In this document: positions 41,281-50,765 of the stretch, one piece after another
Layout: each line of letters opens with the position of its first letter
Numbering within the stretch: the first letter of the stretch is position 1
Source of the DNA: Microbacterium sp. BK668
Lineage (GTDB): Bacteria > Actinomycetota > Actinomycetes > Actinomycetales > Microbacteriaceae
Direction: 5' to 3'
Assembly (NCBI RefSeq): GCF_004362195.1
Contig: NZ_SNWG01000004.1
Location: 28,434 to 92,433 of the forward strand
Length of the DNA stretch: 64,000 nt
Notes under the pieces: model-generated
Seen by the model: the letters and a program-made list of their open reading frames with translations, nothing else
Told to the model about the DNA's origin: nothing
Database searches by the model: none
Program-made: the position numbers and the translations under genes

Positions 41281-42996
41281 ATGCACCGCCTGATCGTCGC
41301 CCTCCTCGCAGCCTTCGACGCCGCCATCGCGGTCGCCGTCGGGATCGCCGCGATCCTGGCTCCCCTCACCCTCGTCTGGGTGCTGGGCCTCGGCGACACC
41401 GCCGACTGGACCGCTCTCTGGCCGGCGGGCGCGGCGGTGTGGCAGTTCGGGCACCTCGCCCCCTTGCAGGTCACGCTGCCCGGCGACTACCTCGCGGTAA
41501 CGGGGATCGACGAAGCCGCGGCATCCTTCGTCCTCTCCCTCGCCCCGCTCGCCTTCGCGACCTTCACCGGCGTCTTCGCCGCACGCTCAGGCGTGCGTGC
41601 GTCGCGGGCCGACGCGTGGGCTACCGGGGTCGGAACCGGAACCCTCGTGGTGGCGGCCCTCGCGACGCTCGTCTCGCTCACGTCGCAGAATCCGGTCGCC
41701 GTCGCCGAGGTGTGGCAGGCGATCCTCTTCCCGACGCTCGTCTACGCCGTGCCCGCTCTCGTCGCCGCCGTCGTCGCCGAGTGGAGAGAAGCGCCGGACG
41801 GCGTCGTCGCACGGATCCGTGACCGCACCGAGGCATGGCGCGGCGGGTGGGGCGATGTCGTGGGCGTCTCGGCGCGGGCGTCGGCGGTGGCCGTGACGGG
41901 TCTCGTCGGGGTCGGGGCGCTTCTCGTCGCCGTCGCCCTCACGGCCCGTGCCGGCGACATCGTCGCGCTGTATCAAGCGGCGAACCTCGATCTCCTCGGC
42001 GCCACCGCGGTGACGCTCGCCCAGTTCGCCTACCTGCCCACGCTCGTCGTGTGGGGGATGTCCTTCGCGGCCGGCCCCGGCTTCAGCCTGGGCGCGGGCT
42101 CGGCGGTCTCGCCGTCAGGCACGCAGGTCGGCGTCGTGCCGGGCGTGCCGATCCTCGGGGCGATCCCGGAGTCGACGTCCCCCTGGCTCCTGCTGATCGT
42201 CCTCCTCCCCATCGGCGTCGGAGCCCTTGCCGGCTGGGCGGCCCGCTCGCGCCTTCTCGCCGCGGCGGGGTACGTCCCGCAGGGTCGCGCGCGACGCCCG
42301 GAGAAGAGGGTGGATGCCTCGCCCGCGGCCCCGCCGGCGGTAGCCTCGACGAGCGTCGCGCAGACCGGCGATGCCCGCCGCTCGAGCCTCGAGGGCCTGC
42401 TCGCCGCGAGCCGGGAGCCGGCGGCCGTGGAGCCGGCGGCCGAGGCGCCGGCCGTGGAGCCGGCCGCCGCGGATGCCGCGTCCCCGACCGCTCGTCCGGC
42501 GGTTCACGAGCCGTTTCTTCCACGCCTCGCCGTCACGATCGGAATCGCCGTCGCCGCCGCGGGCGCGGCCGCCCTCCTCGCCGCCTTCGCGTCGGGATCG
42601 GCGGGACCCGGCCGGCTCTCCGAGATGGGGCCTGCTCCGGGGCCGGTCGCCCTCGCGGTGGGCCTGGAGACTGCGGTCGGCGCCGGCATCCTGCTCCTCT
42701 CGGGTCGTCGCGGCTCCGGGGACCGGCCGCTGGATGTCGCGCCGGAGACCGCTGCGCCCGCGAACGCGGGTGACGAGACCGTGCCGACGCCTCCGTGGAT
42801 GGCGCCGCTCCCGCCTCCCGCCGAGTCGGCGTCGCCCGACCCATCCGCCCCTGCGAGCGAGCGGAGCGTGCCTCCGGCGTCGCCCGAACGGCTCGCCGGC
42901 ACCGGCGGGGCGACGGCCGAGCCCGACGCCGTGACGGCTCCGATCGAGCTCCCCCCGGCGCCGGACACGCCGCCGAAGCGGCCGTCGGTAGACTAG
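41281..42996 (+). CDS. perM: PerM-like integral membrane protein (DUF6350)
   Basis: 571 residues, about ten helices plus a disordered Pro/Ala/Glu tail. Helices include [34 protein letters not shown] and [19 protein letters not shown], the last matching the DUF6350 hallmark WGxSFxxGxGF. In mycobacteria the orthologous PerM stabilises the divisome and lies just upstream of purN-purH, the same order as here. The function as a division-linked membrane protein is inferred from that synteny and the domain. A TAGGGT box lies 10 bases before the ATG. The last two codons and stop overlap the purN -10 box. Confidence 0.88.
   Translation: MHRLIVALLAAFDAAIAVAVGIAAILAPLTLVWVLGLGDTADWTALWPAGAAVWQFGHLAPLQVTLPGDYLAVTGIDEAAASFVLSLAPLAFATFTGVFAARSGVRASRADAWATGVGTGTLVVAALATLVSLTSQNPVAVAEVWQAILFPTLVYAVPALVAAVVAEWREAPDGVVARIRDRTEAWRGGWGDVVGVSARASAVAVTGLVGVGALLVAVALTARAGDIVALYQAANLDLLGATAVTLAQFAYLPTLVVWGMSFAAGPGFSLGAGSAVSPSGTQVGVVPGVPILGAIPESTSPWLLLIVLLPIGVGALAGWAARSRLLAAAGYVPQGRARRPEKRVDASPAAPPAVASTSVAQTGDARRSSLEGLLAASREPAAVEPAAEAPAVEPAAADAASPTARPAVHEPFLPRLAVTIGIAVAAAGAAALLAAFASGSAGPGRLSEMGPAPGPVALAVGLETAVGAGILLLSGRRGSGDRPLDVAPETAAPANAGDETVPTPPWMAPLPPPAESASPDPSAPASERSVPPASPERLAGTGGATAEPDAVTAPIELPPAPDTPPKRPSVD
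42989..42994 (+). promoter_or_regulatory. Leaderless -10 box (TAGACT) of purN inside perM
   Basis: TAGACT lies in the last codons of perM and is followed by six bases and the GTG at 43001. purN can therefore be read from its own promoter. Confidence 0.55.
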
Positions 42997-43000
42997 CCGG

Positions 43001-43609
43001 GTGCTCACGGTCGCCGTCCTCATCTCGGGTACGGGATCGAATCTGCGGGCGCTGCTGGATGCCGCGGCCGACCCGGACTATCCCGCTCGCGTCGTCGTGG
43101 TCGGCGCCGACCGGGAAGCCGAGGGCTTCGCCCACGCCGAGGAGTACGGCGTCCCGACCTTCCTCGTCCCGTGGCGCGAGTACGACTCCCGCGAGGACTG
43201 GGGTTCCGAACTGGCCCGTCAGCTCGACGTCTGGCGGCCCGACCTCGTGGTGCTGAGCGGCCTGATGCGTCTGCTGCCGCCGTCGGTGGTCGAGGCGTGG
43301 GCTCCGCGGATCATCAACACGCACCCCGCCTACCTGCCCGAGTTCCCCGGCGCGCACGCCGTCCGCGACGCGATCGCAGAGGGCGCCGTGCAGACCGGCG
43401 CGAGCGTCATCGTCGTCGACGACGGGGTCGATACCGGCCCGATCGTCGCACAGGAGCGCGTGCCCGTCCTCCCCGGAGACGACGAGCACAGCCTGCACGA
43501 GCGCATCAAGCCCGTGGAGCGCCGGCTCCTGATCGACGTCGTGCGGCGGATCGCGACGGGCGAACTCGACCTCGCGGCGGCCGCGGCATCCGTCTCTCCT
43601 TCCTCCTGA
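43001..43609 (+). CDS. purN: Phosphoribosylglycinamide formyltransferase
   Basis: 202 residues. GART transfers formyl from 10-formyl-THF to GAR in purine synthesis. [16 protein letters not shown] (8-23), [20 protein letters not shown] with the HPA(Y)LP active-site region, and [16 protein letters not shown] are diagnostic. GTG start, 4 bases after the perM stop. purH follows 60 bases downstream. Confidence 0.97.
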   Translation: MLTVAVLISGTGSNLRALLDAAADPDYPARVVVVGADREAEGFAHAEEYGVPTFLVPWREYDSREDWGSELARQLDVWRPDLVVLSGLMRLLPPSVVEAWAPRIINTHPAYLPEFPGAHAVRDAIAEGAVQTGASVIVVDDGVDTGPIVAQERVPVLPGDDEHSLHERIKPVERRLLIDVVRRIATGELDLAAAAASVSPSS

Positions 43610-43669
43610 CCCGGCGGACGCTCCCGCGCCCGCCCCTCGACCCCTGACGACCTGACCCGAGGAGCCTTC

Positions 43670-45277
43670 ATGGCCGGCCCCAGCCACGACCCGTCCCTCT
43701 ACCGCGATCGCGATGTCGTGCCGATCCGTCGGGCGCTCATCTCGGTGAGCGACAAGACCGATCTGCTGCAGCTCGCCCAGGCGCTGCAGGCCGCCGGGGT
43801 CGAGATCGTGTCGACGGGCGGCTCCGCGGCGATGATCCGGGATGCCGGCATCCCCGTCGTCGACGTCGCCTCGGTCACCGGCTTCCCCGAGTCGCTCGAC
43901 GGGCGGGTGAAGACGCTGCACCCGAGCGTCCACGCCGGCCTGCTCGCCGACCTGCGCCTCGAGGACCACGAGCGTCAGCTCGCCGAGCTGCACATCGACC
44001 CCTTCGAGCTCGTCGTGGTGAACCTCTATCCCTTCGTCGAGACCGTCGCCTCGGGTGCGCAGGGCGACGACGTGGTCGAGCAGATCGACATCGGAGGACC
44101 CGCCATGGTGCGCGCGTCGGCGAAGAACTACGCCAACGTCGCGATCGTGGTCTCGCCCGAGTCGTACCCCGCGATCATCGACGCGCTGGGGGCGGGCGGC
44201 ACGAGCCTCGGGCAGCGCCGCGAGCTCGCCGCACGCGCCTTCGGGCACACGGCGCAGTACGACCGCGCCGTCGCCACGTGGTTCGCCGAGGGCACGCTGA
44301 GCGAATCGGACGACCTGCCGCAGCACCTCACCGTCAAGGCCGAGCGCCTGGCAACGCTGCGCTACGGCGAGAACTCGCACCAGCGCGCCGCGATCTACTC
44401 CCGCGTCGGCGGTCACGGCATCGCGCAGGCGACCCAGCTGCAGGGCAAGGAGATGTCGTACAACAACTACGTCGACGCCGACGCAGCCCTGCGCGCCGCC
44501 TTCGACATGGTCAAGCCGGCGGTCGCGATCATCAAGCACGCCAACCCGTGCGGGATCGCCGTCGCCGCGCCGAACGCCCTCGACCCGATCGCCAGCGCGC
44601 ACCTGCGCGCGCACGAGTGCGATCCCGTGTCGGCCTTCGGCGGGGTCATCGCCGCGAACCGCACCATCACGCTGAAGATGGCCGAGAACCTGCGCGACAT
44701 CTTCACCGAGGTCGTCGTGGCGCCGGACTTCGAGCCCGAGGCGCTGGAGGTCTTCAAGCTCAAGAAGAATCTGCGAGTGCTGCAGCTCCCGGCTGATTGG
44801 CGACAGGAGCCGATGGACGTGCGCCTCGTCTCGGGGGGACTCCTTCTCCAGGACGCCGACCGTTTCCCCGACGAGATCGACGTCGTGGCGAAGGACTGGC
44901 AGCTCGTCTCCGGCGATCGCCCGGCCGAGGAGGAGATGGAGAACCTCATCTTCGCGTGGAAGTCGTGCCGCGCGGTGAAGTCGAACGCCATCGTCCTTGC
45001 CAAGAACTCCGCGACGGTCGGGATCGGCATGGGTCAGGTGAACCGCGTCGACTCGTGCCGTCTCGCCGTCGAGCGCGCGGGTGAGCGCGCCGCGGGCTCG
45101 GTCGCGGCATCCGATGCCTTCTTCCCGTTCGCCGACGGCCCGCAGGTGCTTCTCGACGCCGGCATCTCGGCGATCGTGCAGCCCGGCGGATCCGTCCGCG
45201 ACGACGAGGTCATCGAGGCGGCGCGCGGGGCCGGCGTGACGATGTTCTTCACCGGCGAGCGCCACTTCTTCCACTAG
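43670..45277 (+). CDS. purH: Bifunctional AICAR transformylase / IMP cyclohydrolase
   Basis: 535 residues, catalyses the last two steps to IMP. The N-terminal MGS-like cyclohydrolase part has [30 protein letters not shown] and [15 protein letters not shown]; the transformylase part has [23 protein letters not shown] with catalytic Lys-His, [12 protein letters not shown] and [11 protein letters not shown]. The end [20 protein letters not shown] and TGERHFFH is standard. GAGGAG lies about 7 bases before the ATG. Expected operon with purN. Confidence 0.98.
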   Translation: MAGPSHDPSLYRDRDVVPIRRALISVSDKTDLLQLAQALQAAGVEIVSTGGSAAMIRDAGIPVVDVASVTGFPESLDGRVKTLHPSVHAGLLADLRLEDHERQLAELHIDPFELVVVNLYPFVETVASGAQGDDVVEQIDIGGPAMVRASAKNYANVAIVVSPESYPAIIDALGAGGTSLGQRRELAARAFGHTAQYDRAVATWFAEGTLSESDDLPQHLTVKAERLATLRYGENSHQRAAIYSRVGGHGIAQATQLQGKEMSYNNYVDADAALRAAFDMVKPAVAIIKHANPCGIAVAAPNALDPIASAHLRAHECDPVSAFGGVIAANRTITLKMAENLRDIFTEVVVAPDFEPEALEVFKLKKNLRVLQLPADWRQEPMDVRLVSGGLLLQDADRFPDEIDVVAKDWQLVSGDRPAEEEMENLIFAWKSCRAVKSNAIVLAKNSATVGIGMGQVNRVDSCRLAVERAGERAAGSVAASDAFFPFADGPQVLLDAGISAIVQPGGSVRDDEVIEAARGAGVTMFFTGERHFFH

Positions 45278-45344
45278 CGGCCCGGTGGGAGGGCGCATTG
45301 TCCTCCCGTTCTCCCGTCGCCGCAAGACACTTCTCGACGCGCAT

Positions 45345-45358
45345 CTGAACCGGTTTAG
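45345..45358. promoter_or_regulatory. LacI-family operator upstream of the sugar cluster
   Basis: CTGAACCGGTTTAG is a near-palindrome centred on CG, the classic form of LacI-family sites. Its right half overlaps a possible TTTAGT -10 and it lies 57 bases before the LacI start. The LacI gene and ABC importer downstream are the likely targets. Confidence 0.65.
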
Positions 45359-45414
45359 TGGCGGCAGAGATGGCCGCATCCGCGCAGCGAGGCGTGCACG
45401 AAGGAGTGACGGAG

Positions 45415-46446
45415 ATGGGTCAGACGCCGCCGACCATCGCCGACGTCGCGCGCCGTGCCGGGGTCAGCAAGGGGCTCGTCTCGTTCGCCCTCAATGGGCG
45501 CCCCGGTGTCGCCCCCGAGACCCGCAGCCGTATCCTCGAGGTCGCGCGGGAGCTCGGCTGGACGCCCAGCCTGCAGGGCCGGTCGCTCAGCACGGGGCGC
45601 TCGTTCGCGTGTGGGCTCGTAATCGGGCGCAGCGCCGACGTCATCGCGGCCGACCCGTTCTTCCACTCCTTCATCGCCGGGCTCGAGGACGAGTTCTCGG
45701 TCTCGGGACAGGTGCTCGTGCTCGCCGTCGCCAATCCCGGACGACAGGAGGAGGCGACGTATCGTGGGCTCGCCGTCGACCGGCGCGTCGACGGCGTCGT
45801 CCTCACCGATCTGCGGGCCGCCGACGAGCGGGTGCCGCTGGTCGCGGGACTGGGGCTGGCCGCCGTGACGCTCGGCGTCCCCGACGTCGAGAGCCCGTTC
45901 TCCTCGGTCGCCGTCGACGACGGCGCCGGCATCCACTCCGCCGTCGAGCATCTCGTCGCCCTCGGCCACCGCCGGCTGGCGCATGTCGCCGGTCCTGACG
46001 CGATGCTTCACTCCAAGCGCCGCCGCGATGCGTTCCACGCGGCCGTCACGGCAGCCGGTGCCGACGGCCGCTCCATCGAGACCGACTTCAGCGCTGCCGA
46101 AGGAGCCGCCGCAACGGAGGCGATCCTGTCGGCGCCGGATGCCCCGACCGCCATCGTCTACTCGAACGACCACATGGCCACCGCAGGACTCGGCGTGGCC
46201 CAGCGGCGCGGCATCGTCGTGCCGCGCGACCTGTCGATCACCGGATTCGACGACACCGACCTCGGCCGATACCTGCACCCTGCACTCACGAGCGTCACCA
46301 CCGACGCCCGTGCGTGGGGACGGGTCGCGGCGCGCACGCTCCTCGACGCCATCGGCGGCGGGGAGCGCGTGCGGCTCGACCTCCCCGCATCCACCCTCGC
46401 CCTGCGCGACTCCACCGGACCCGCGCCGAACGATCAGAGCGGCTGA
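45415..46446 (+). CDS. LacI family transcriptional regulator
   Basis: 343 residues. HTH PTIADVARRAGVSKGLVSFA (6-25) with hinge NGRPGVAPETRSRILEVA, then a periplasmic-binding-protein-like domain (VDRRVDGVVLTDL, SVAVDDGAGIHSAVEHLVAL, ITGFDDTDLGRYLHPALTSV). Unlike standard members it lacks an extra C-terminal helix. ATG 45415 is chosen because AAGGAG lies 10 bases upstream; the in-frame ATG at 45358 would overlap the operator. It heads a cluster of sugar ABC importer and GH130 genes on the same strand, and should sense the imported sugar. Confidence 0.93.
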   Translation: MGQTPPTIADVARRAGVSKGLVSFALNGRPGVAPETRSRILEVARELGWTPSLQGRSLSTGRSFACGLVIGRSADVIAADPFFHSFIAGLEDEFSVSGQVLVLAVANPGRQEEATYRGLAVDRRVDGVVLTDLRAADERVPLVAGLGLAAVTLGVPDVESPFSSVAVDDGAGIHSAVEHLVALGHRRLAHVAGPDAMLHSKRRRDAFHAAVTAAGADGRSIETDFSAAEGAAATEAILSAPDAPTAIVYSNDHMATAGLGVAQRRGIVVPRDLSITGFDDTDLGRYLHPALTSVTTDARAWGRVAARTLLDAIGGGERVRLDLPASTLALRDSTGPAPNDQSG

Positions 46447-46470
46447 GCCGCCGAGAACAAGGAGCACGAC

Positions 46471-47754
46471 ATGCGACGACGCATTCTGACTCTCGCGGCT
46501 GTCGCCGCGGGAGCCCTCGCCCTCACCGCGTGCGGAGGAGGCGGCGGTTCGGCCGGCGAGGGGATGGACAGCAAGGGCGACATCACCATCTGGTACTCCA
46601 ACAACGAGGCCGAGATCGAGTGGGGCAAGCAGATGGTCGAGGCGTGGAACGCCGACCACCCCGACGAGCAGATCAAGGCGCAGGAGATCCCGGCCGGCAA
46701 GTCGAGCGAGGAGGTCATCGGCGCCGCCATCACGGCGGGCAACGCTCCGTGCCTCGTGTTCAACACCTCGCCCGCCGCGGTGCCGGGCTTCCAGAAGCAG
46801 GGCGGCCTGGTCAACCTGTCGGACTTCGAGGACGGCGACTCGTACATCACCGAGCGCAGCGGCGACATCGCCGAGCAGTACCGGTCCGAGGACGGCGGCT
46901 TCTACCAGTTCCCGTGGAAGAGCAACCCCGTGATGATCTTCTACAACAAGGCGCTCTTCCAGCAGGCCGGGCTCGACCCCGAGAACCCGAAGCTGTCGAC
47001 GTACGACGAGTTCCTCGAGACGGCACGCACCATCTCGCAGTCCGGTGTGGCCCCCTTCGCGATCAACCCCGCCCCGACGAGCGAGTTCTTCCAGTCCTGG
47101 TTCGACTTCTACCCGCTCTACGCCGCCCAGACCGGTGGCACGCAGCTCGTCGAGGACGGCGCAGCGACGTTCAACAGCGAAGACGGCGCGACGGTGGCCG
47201 ACTTCTGGCGCACGCTCTACGACGAGGGTCTCGCCGGCCGGGAGCAGTACCAGGGCGACGCGTTCGCCGACGCCTACGCCGCGATGGCGATCGTCGGCCC
47301 GTGGGCGATCTCGGTCTACGAGGACGTCGATTGGGGCGCCGTCCCGGTGCCGACCGAGAACGGCACGGATCCGGCCGAGACGTGGACCTTCAGCGACGCC
47401 AAGAACGTCGGCATGTTCAGCGCGTGCGAGAACAAGGGAACGGCCTGGGACGTCCTGAAATTCGCCACCAGCGAGGACCAGGACGGCAAGTGGCTCGAGT
47501 CGACGGGGCAGATGCCGCTCCGCCAGAACCTCACCGAGACCTACCCCGACTACTTCTCGGCGAACGCCGCCTACGAGCAGTTCGGCGACCAGGCCTCGCG
47601 CACCGTCGAGGTGCCCAACGTCCAGAACTCGGTCGAGATCTGGCAGACGTTCCGCGACGGCTACTCGAAGTCCGTGATCTTCGGCGAGGAGGATGTCTCG
47701 GCCTTCCTCCAGGATGCCGCCGACAAGATCGACTCGCTGGCATCGGGCAGCTGA
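46471..47754 (+). CDS. ABC sugar-binding lipoprotein
   Basis: 427 residues. Signal peptide with lipobox LTAC (C21), then a glycine-rich linker and an extracellular solute-binding family 1 fold (DITIWYSNNEAEIEWGKQMV, FQKQGGLVNLSDFEDG, YNKALFQQAGLDPENP, GPWAISVYEDVDWGAVPVP). It delivers an oligosaccharide to the two permeases encoded next. Cys residues at about 93 (NAPCLVF) and 315 (SACENKG) may form a disulfide. AAGGAG precedes the ATG. Confidence 0.95.
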   Translation: MRRRILTLAAVAAGALALTACGGGGGSAGEGMDSKGDITIWYSNNEAEIEWGKQMVEAWNADHPDEQIKAQEIPAGKSSEEVIGAAITAGNAPCLVFNTSPAAVPGFQKQGGLVNLSDFEDGDSYITERSGDIAEQYRSEDGGFYQFPWKSNPVMIFYNKALFQQAGLDPENPKLSTYDEFLETARTISQSGVAPFAINPAPTSEFFQSWFDFYPLYAAQTGGTQLVEDGAATFNSEDGATVADFWRTLYDEGLAGREQYQGDAFADAYAAMAIVGPWAISVYEDVDWGAVPVPTENGTDPAETWTFSDAKNVGMFSACENKGTAWDVLKFATSEDQDGKWLESTGQMPLRQNLTETYPDYFSANAAYEQFGDQASRTVEVPNVQNSVEIWQTFRDGYSKSVIFGEEDVSAFLQDAADKIDSLASGS

Positions 47755-47755
47755 C

Positions 47756-48733
47756 ATGACCACCACGGTCGCGGGACCGGCCGGCCGGACGGGGAAGAAC
47801 GACCCCGCCCGGCCGGGACCGCCCGCACGGGAGCAGGGGCGGGGCCGGCGGCGGCGCGGCATCCTCGGGGAGAACCCCATCGGGGTGCTGCTCTCGGCGC
47901 CCTACATCGCCTTCATCGCGCTCGTCTTCGCCTATCCGATCGTCTTCGCGGTCTGGATGTCGTTCCACGACTACTTCTTCGCCGCGCCCGGCGCGCAGGT
48001 CGACCGGCCCTTCGTCGGCTTCGAGAACTACGTCGCGGTGCTGTCCGATCCGAAGGTGTGGCAGTCGTTCTACAACGTCGGGGTGTTCCTGGTCATCAAC
48101 GTGCCGCTCACGGTGGTGATCTCGATCCTGCTCGCGACGGCGCTCAACCGGGTCGTCCACGCGAAGACCTTCTTCCGCGTGAGCTACTACGTGCCGTACG
48201 TGACAGCATCCGTCGCCGTCGTCGCGGTGTGGATGTTCCTCTTCGCCAAGAACGGTCTGATCAACCAGATCCTCGGGCCGCTCGCCCCGAATCCCTCGTG
48301 GCTGGTCAACTCCGCGCTCGCGATGCCGACGATCGCCTTCTTCGTCACGTGGAAGGGGATGGGGTTCTACATCCTGCTGTACCTCGCCGCGCTGCAGAAC
48401 ATCCCGAAGGAGCTCTACGAGTCGGTCTCTATGGACGGCGGCGGACGCGTGCGGCAGTTCTTCAGCGTCACGGTGCCGGGCGTGCGTCCCGCGACGCTCC
48501 TCGTGGTGCTGCTCTCGACGATCACGGGGGCGAACCTCTTCACGGAGCCCTACCTGCTGACCGGCGGCGGAGGGCCGAACGGCGCCTCGGCGACGCCCGT
48601 CCTGCTCATCTACCAGAAGGGCATCCAGCAGGGGAATCCGGATGTGGCAGCCGCCATCGGCGTGATGCTCATCATCATGGTGCTGGCTCTGGCGGCCATC
48701 CAGCGCAAGTTCGTCGGGGGTGAGGAGTCATGA
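47756..48733 (+). CDS. ABC sugar permease (MalF/UgpA type)
   Basis: 325 residues with six helices after a long basic N-tail (PAREQGRGRRRRGILGEN). The EAA loop is visible as ELYESVSMDGGGRVRQFFSVTVPG. The start ATG at 47756 lies one base after the upstream stop, without a clear ribosome-binding site, so translation is probably coupled. It forms the channel with the MalG-like protein next. Confidence 0.94.
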   Translation: MTTTVAGPAGRTGKNDPARPGPPAREQGRGRRRRGILGENPIGVLLSAPYIAFIALVFAYPIVFAVWMSFHDYFFAAPGAQVDRPFVGFENYVAVLSDPKVWQSFYNVGVFLVINVPLTVVISILLATALNRVVHAKTFFRVSYYVPYVTASVAVVAVWMFLFAKNGLINQILGPLAPNPSWLVNSALAMPTIAFFVTWKGMGFYILLYLAALQNIPKELYESVSMDGGGRVRQFFSVTVPGVRPATLLVVLLSTITGANLFTEPYLLTGGGGPNGASATPVLLIYQKGIQQGNPDVAAAIGVMLIIMVLALAAIQRKFVGGEES

Positions 48734-49569
48734 GGCGCGCGCTCGGAAGCAAGGTCGCGCTCTACGTCGTGCTGTCGATCGGCGCGCTCGCGTTCCTCTT
48801 CCCCTTCTACTACATGGTGATCGGCTCGCTGCAGACCGACCCCGACCCGACCGTCGCCGGAGCGTTCCCCGATCCGGCGAACATCAGCGCCGACAACTAC
48901 GTCGCGATCAACGAGCGGATCAACCTGCTGACGGGTCTGGCGAACTCGGGGATCTTCACGATGGGGGCGATCCTCGGCACCGTCGTGTTCGGTCTTCTCG
49001 CCGGGTACGCCCTGGCGGTGCTGCACTGGCGGGGACGCGGCACCGTGTTCGCGCTGGCGCTCCTCGTGCAGGTCGTGCCCTTCCAGCTGCTGATGATCCC
49101 GCTGTACGTGATGATCGCGCGCGACTACGGCCTGTCCGACAGCTACCTGGGCATGATCATCCCGTTCTTCATCAACTCGACAGCCGTCGTCATCTTCCGG
49201 CAGTACTTCCTGCAGCTCCCCAAGGAGATGTTCGACGCCGCCCGCATCGACGGGGCAGGGGAGCTGCGGCTCTTGTGGAGCGTCGCACTGCCGCTCGTGC
49301 GACCCGCTCTCCTGACGGTCGTGCTGCTCACCTTCATCGGCCCGTGGAACGAGTTCCTCTGGCCCTTCCTCATCACGAAGGAGGCGTCGATGCAGCCGCT
49401 GGCCGTCTCGCTCGCCAACTTCATCTCCAACATCGCGGCCTCGACGGCCAACCCGTTCGGAGCCATGCTCGCCGGCGCCGTCGTGCTCGCCATCCCGGCG
49501 GTGGTGCTGTTCCTCGTGTTCCAGCGGTGGTTCACGTCGAACGAGCTCGGATCGGGAGTGAAGGGATGA
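48730..49569 (+). CDS. ABC sugar permease (MalG/UgpE type)
   Basis: 279 residues, six helices. The EAA loop is EMFDAARIDGAGELRLLWSVALP; the start region YVVLSIGALAFLFPFYYMVIGSLQ is typical. It overlaps the upstream permease by four bases (ATGA) and the next gene by four bases. No ATPase gene is in the cluster, so a shared MsiK-type ATPase encoded elsewhere is likely. Confidence 0.94.
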   Translation: MRRALGSKVALYVVLSIGALAFLFPFYYMVIGSLQTDPDPTVAGAFPDPANISADNYVAINERINLLTGLANSGIFTMGAILGTVVFGLLAGYALAVLHWRGRGTVFALALLVQVVPFQLLMIPLYVMIARDYGLSDSYLGMIIPFFINSTAVVIFRQYFLQLPKEMFDAARIDGAGELRLLWSVALPLVRPALLTVVLLTFIGPWNEFLWPFLITKEASMQPLAVSLANFISNIAASTANPFGAMLAGAVVLAIPAVVLFLVFQRWFTSNELGSGVKG

Positions 49570-50648
49570 CCATGCCAGACCCCACCGTCCCCTACCGCCT
49601 CACGCGGGTCGGCGTGCTCATGACGCCCGACCCGGGCGATCCGACCGAGGCCGAGGGCGTGCTCAATCCGGCGTCGGGACGCGGTCCCGAGGGCGAGCTC
49701 TACCTGCTCCCGCGCCTCGTCGCCGCGGGCAACGTCTCGCGTGTGGGCCTGGCCCGCGTCGTCGTCGACGGGGGCGTGCCGGTCGGGGTCGAGCGCGAGG
49801 GCATCGTCCTCGAGCCCGACCGAGGCTGGGAGCGCGGTGTCGGCAACGCCGGCGTCGAGGATCCGCGCATCACGTGGATCGAGGCGCTCGGCCTCCACGT
49901 CATGACGTACGTCGCGTACGGACCGCTCGGTCCGAGGACTGCCGTCGCGGTGTCGACCGATCTGCGCGAGTGGAGGCGTCTCGGGCCCGCGCTCTTCCGC
50001 TACGACGACGCGCTCGACATGGACCTCAACCTGTTCCACAACAAGGACACGGTGTTCTTCCCCGAGCCGCTCACGGCGCCGGACGGCACCGAGGCGCTCG
50101 CGGTGCTCCACCGGCCGATGTGGGACCTCGGCGAGACCAAGCCCGGGCAGGGCGTGCGCCTCCCGGCCGGCGTCGACGATCCGCGGCAGTCCATCTGGAT
50201 CAGCTACGTCCCGCTCGAAGCGGTGCGCGCCGACATCGCCGACATCGTCCTGTGGGAGCAGCACCGCTTCGTCGCGGGGCCACGCTACGACTTCGAGGAG
50301 CTGAAGATCGGCGGCGGCCCGCCTCCCCGGCGGGTGCCGGAGGGGTGGCTCATCCTGCACCACGGCGTCACGGGCGTCATCGACAGCGCGTTCTCGCAGC
50401 AGCAGAACGTCAACTATGCGGCGGGGGCGATGATCCTGGATGCCGCGGACCCCGCTCGCGTGCTCGCCCGCACCGCTCAGCCGCTCCTCAAGGCCGAGAC
50501 GGAGGAGGAGCGCAGCGGCATCGTCCCGAACGTCGTCTTCCCGACGGCGATCGAGGAGATCGACGGGCAGCTCTTCGTCTTCTACGGGATGGCCGACTCG
50601 AAGATCGGCGTCGCGCTTCTCGAGCGGACGGGCGACGACCGCCCCTGA
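49566..50648 (+). CDS. GH130 family beta-mannoside phosphorylase-like enzyme
   Basis: 360 residues, five-bladed propeller type. The conserved GH130 catalytic aspartate is D99 in GVEDPRIT; ALFRYDDALDMDLNLFHNKD (phosphate/sugar site) and HHGVTG follow. GH130 enzymes phosphorylise beta-mannosides such as mannobiose or 4-beta-mannosyl-glucose to mannose 1-phosphate; some members are hydrolases. It is translationally coupled to the importer (ATGA overlap), so the imported sugar is probably a beta-mannoside. No signal peptide, thus cytoplasmic. Confidence 0.9.
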   Translation: MTMPDPTVPYRLTRVGVLMTPDPGDPTEAEGVLNPASGRGPEGELYLLPRLVAAGNVSRVGLARVVVDGGVPVGVEREGIVLEPDRGWERGVGNAGVEDPRITWIEALGLHVMTYVAYGPLGPRTAVAVSTDLREWRRLGPALFRYDDALDMDLNLFHNKDTVFFPEPLTAPDGTEALAVLHRPMWDLGETKPGQGVRLPAGVDDPRQSIWISYVPLEAVRADIADIVLWEQHRFVAGPRYDFEELKIGGGPPPRRVPEGWLILHHGVTGVIDSAFSQQQNVNYAAGAMILDAADPARVLARTAQPLLKAETEEERSGIVPNVVFPTAIEEIDGQLFVFYGMADSKIGVALLERTGDDRP

Positions 50649-50657
50649 CCCCACCTC

Positions 50658-50747
50658 GCGCCGCTCGCCCGGCGCGGCAGAACCGACCACCCCGCGCCGC
50701 TCGCCCGGCGCGCCAGCACCGACCACCCCGCGCCGCTCGCCCGGCGC
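50658..50747. repeat. 36-bp tandem repeat with internal hairpins
   Basis: GCGCCGCTCGCCCGGCGC recurs at 50658, 50694 and 50730 (period 36) with ACCGACCACCCC between. Each unit can form a GCGCCG/CGGCGC hairpin. It lies between the GH130 stop and the next ribosome-binding site (AAGAAAGGAAAC), so it may separate expression of the two. Confidence 0.85.
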
Positions 50748-50765
50748 ACAAGAAAGGAAACATCG

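Noticed and set aside
42533..45379. Long minus-strand frame across purN and purH
   Set aside because: Antisense to two diagnostic purine genes; no start signal and no domain.
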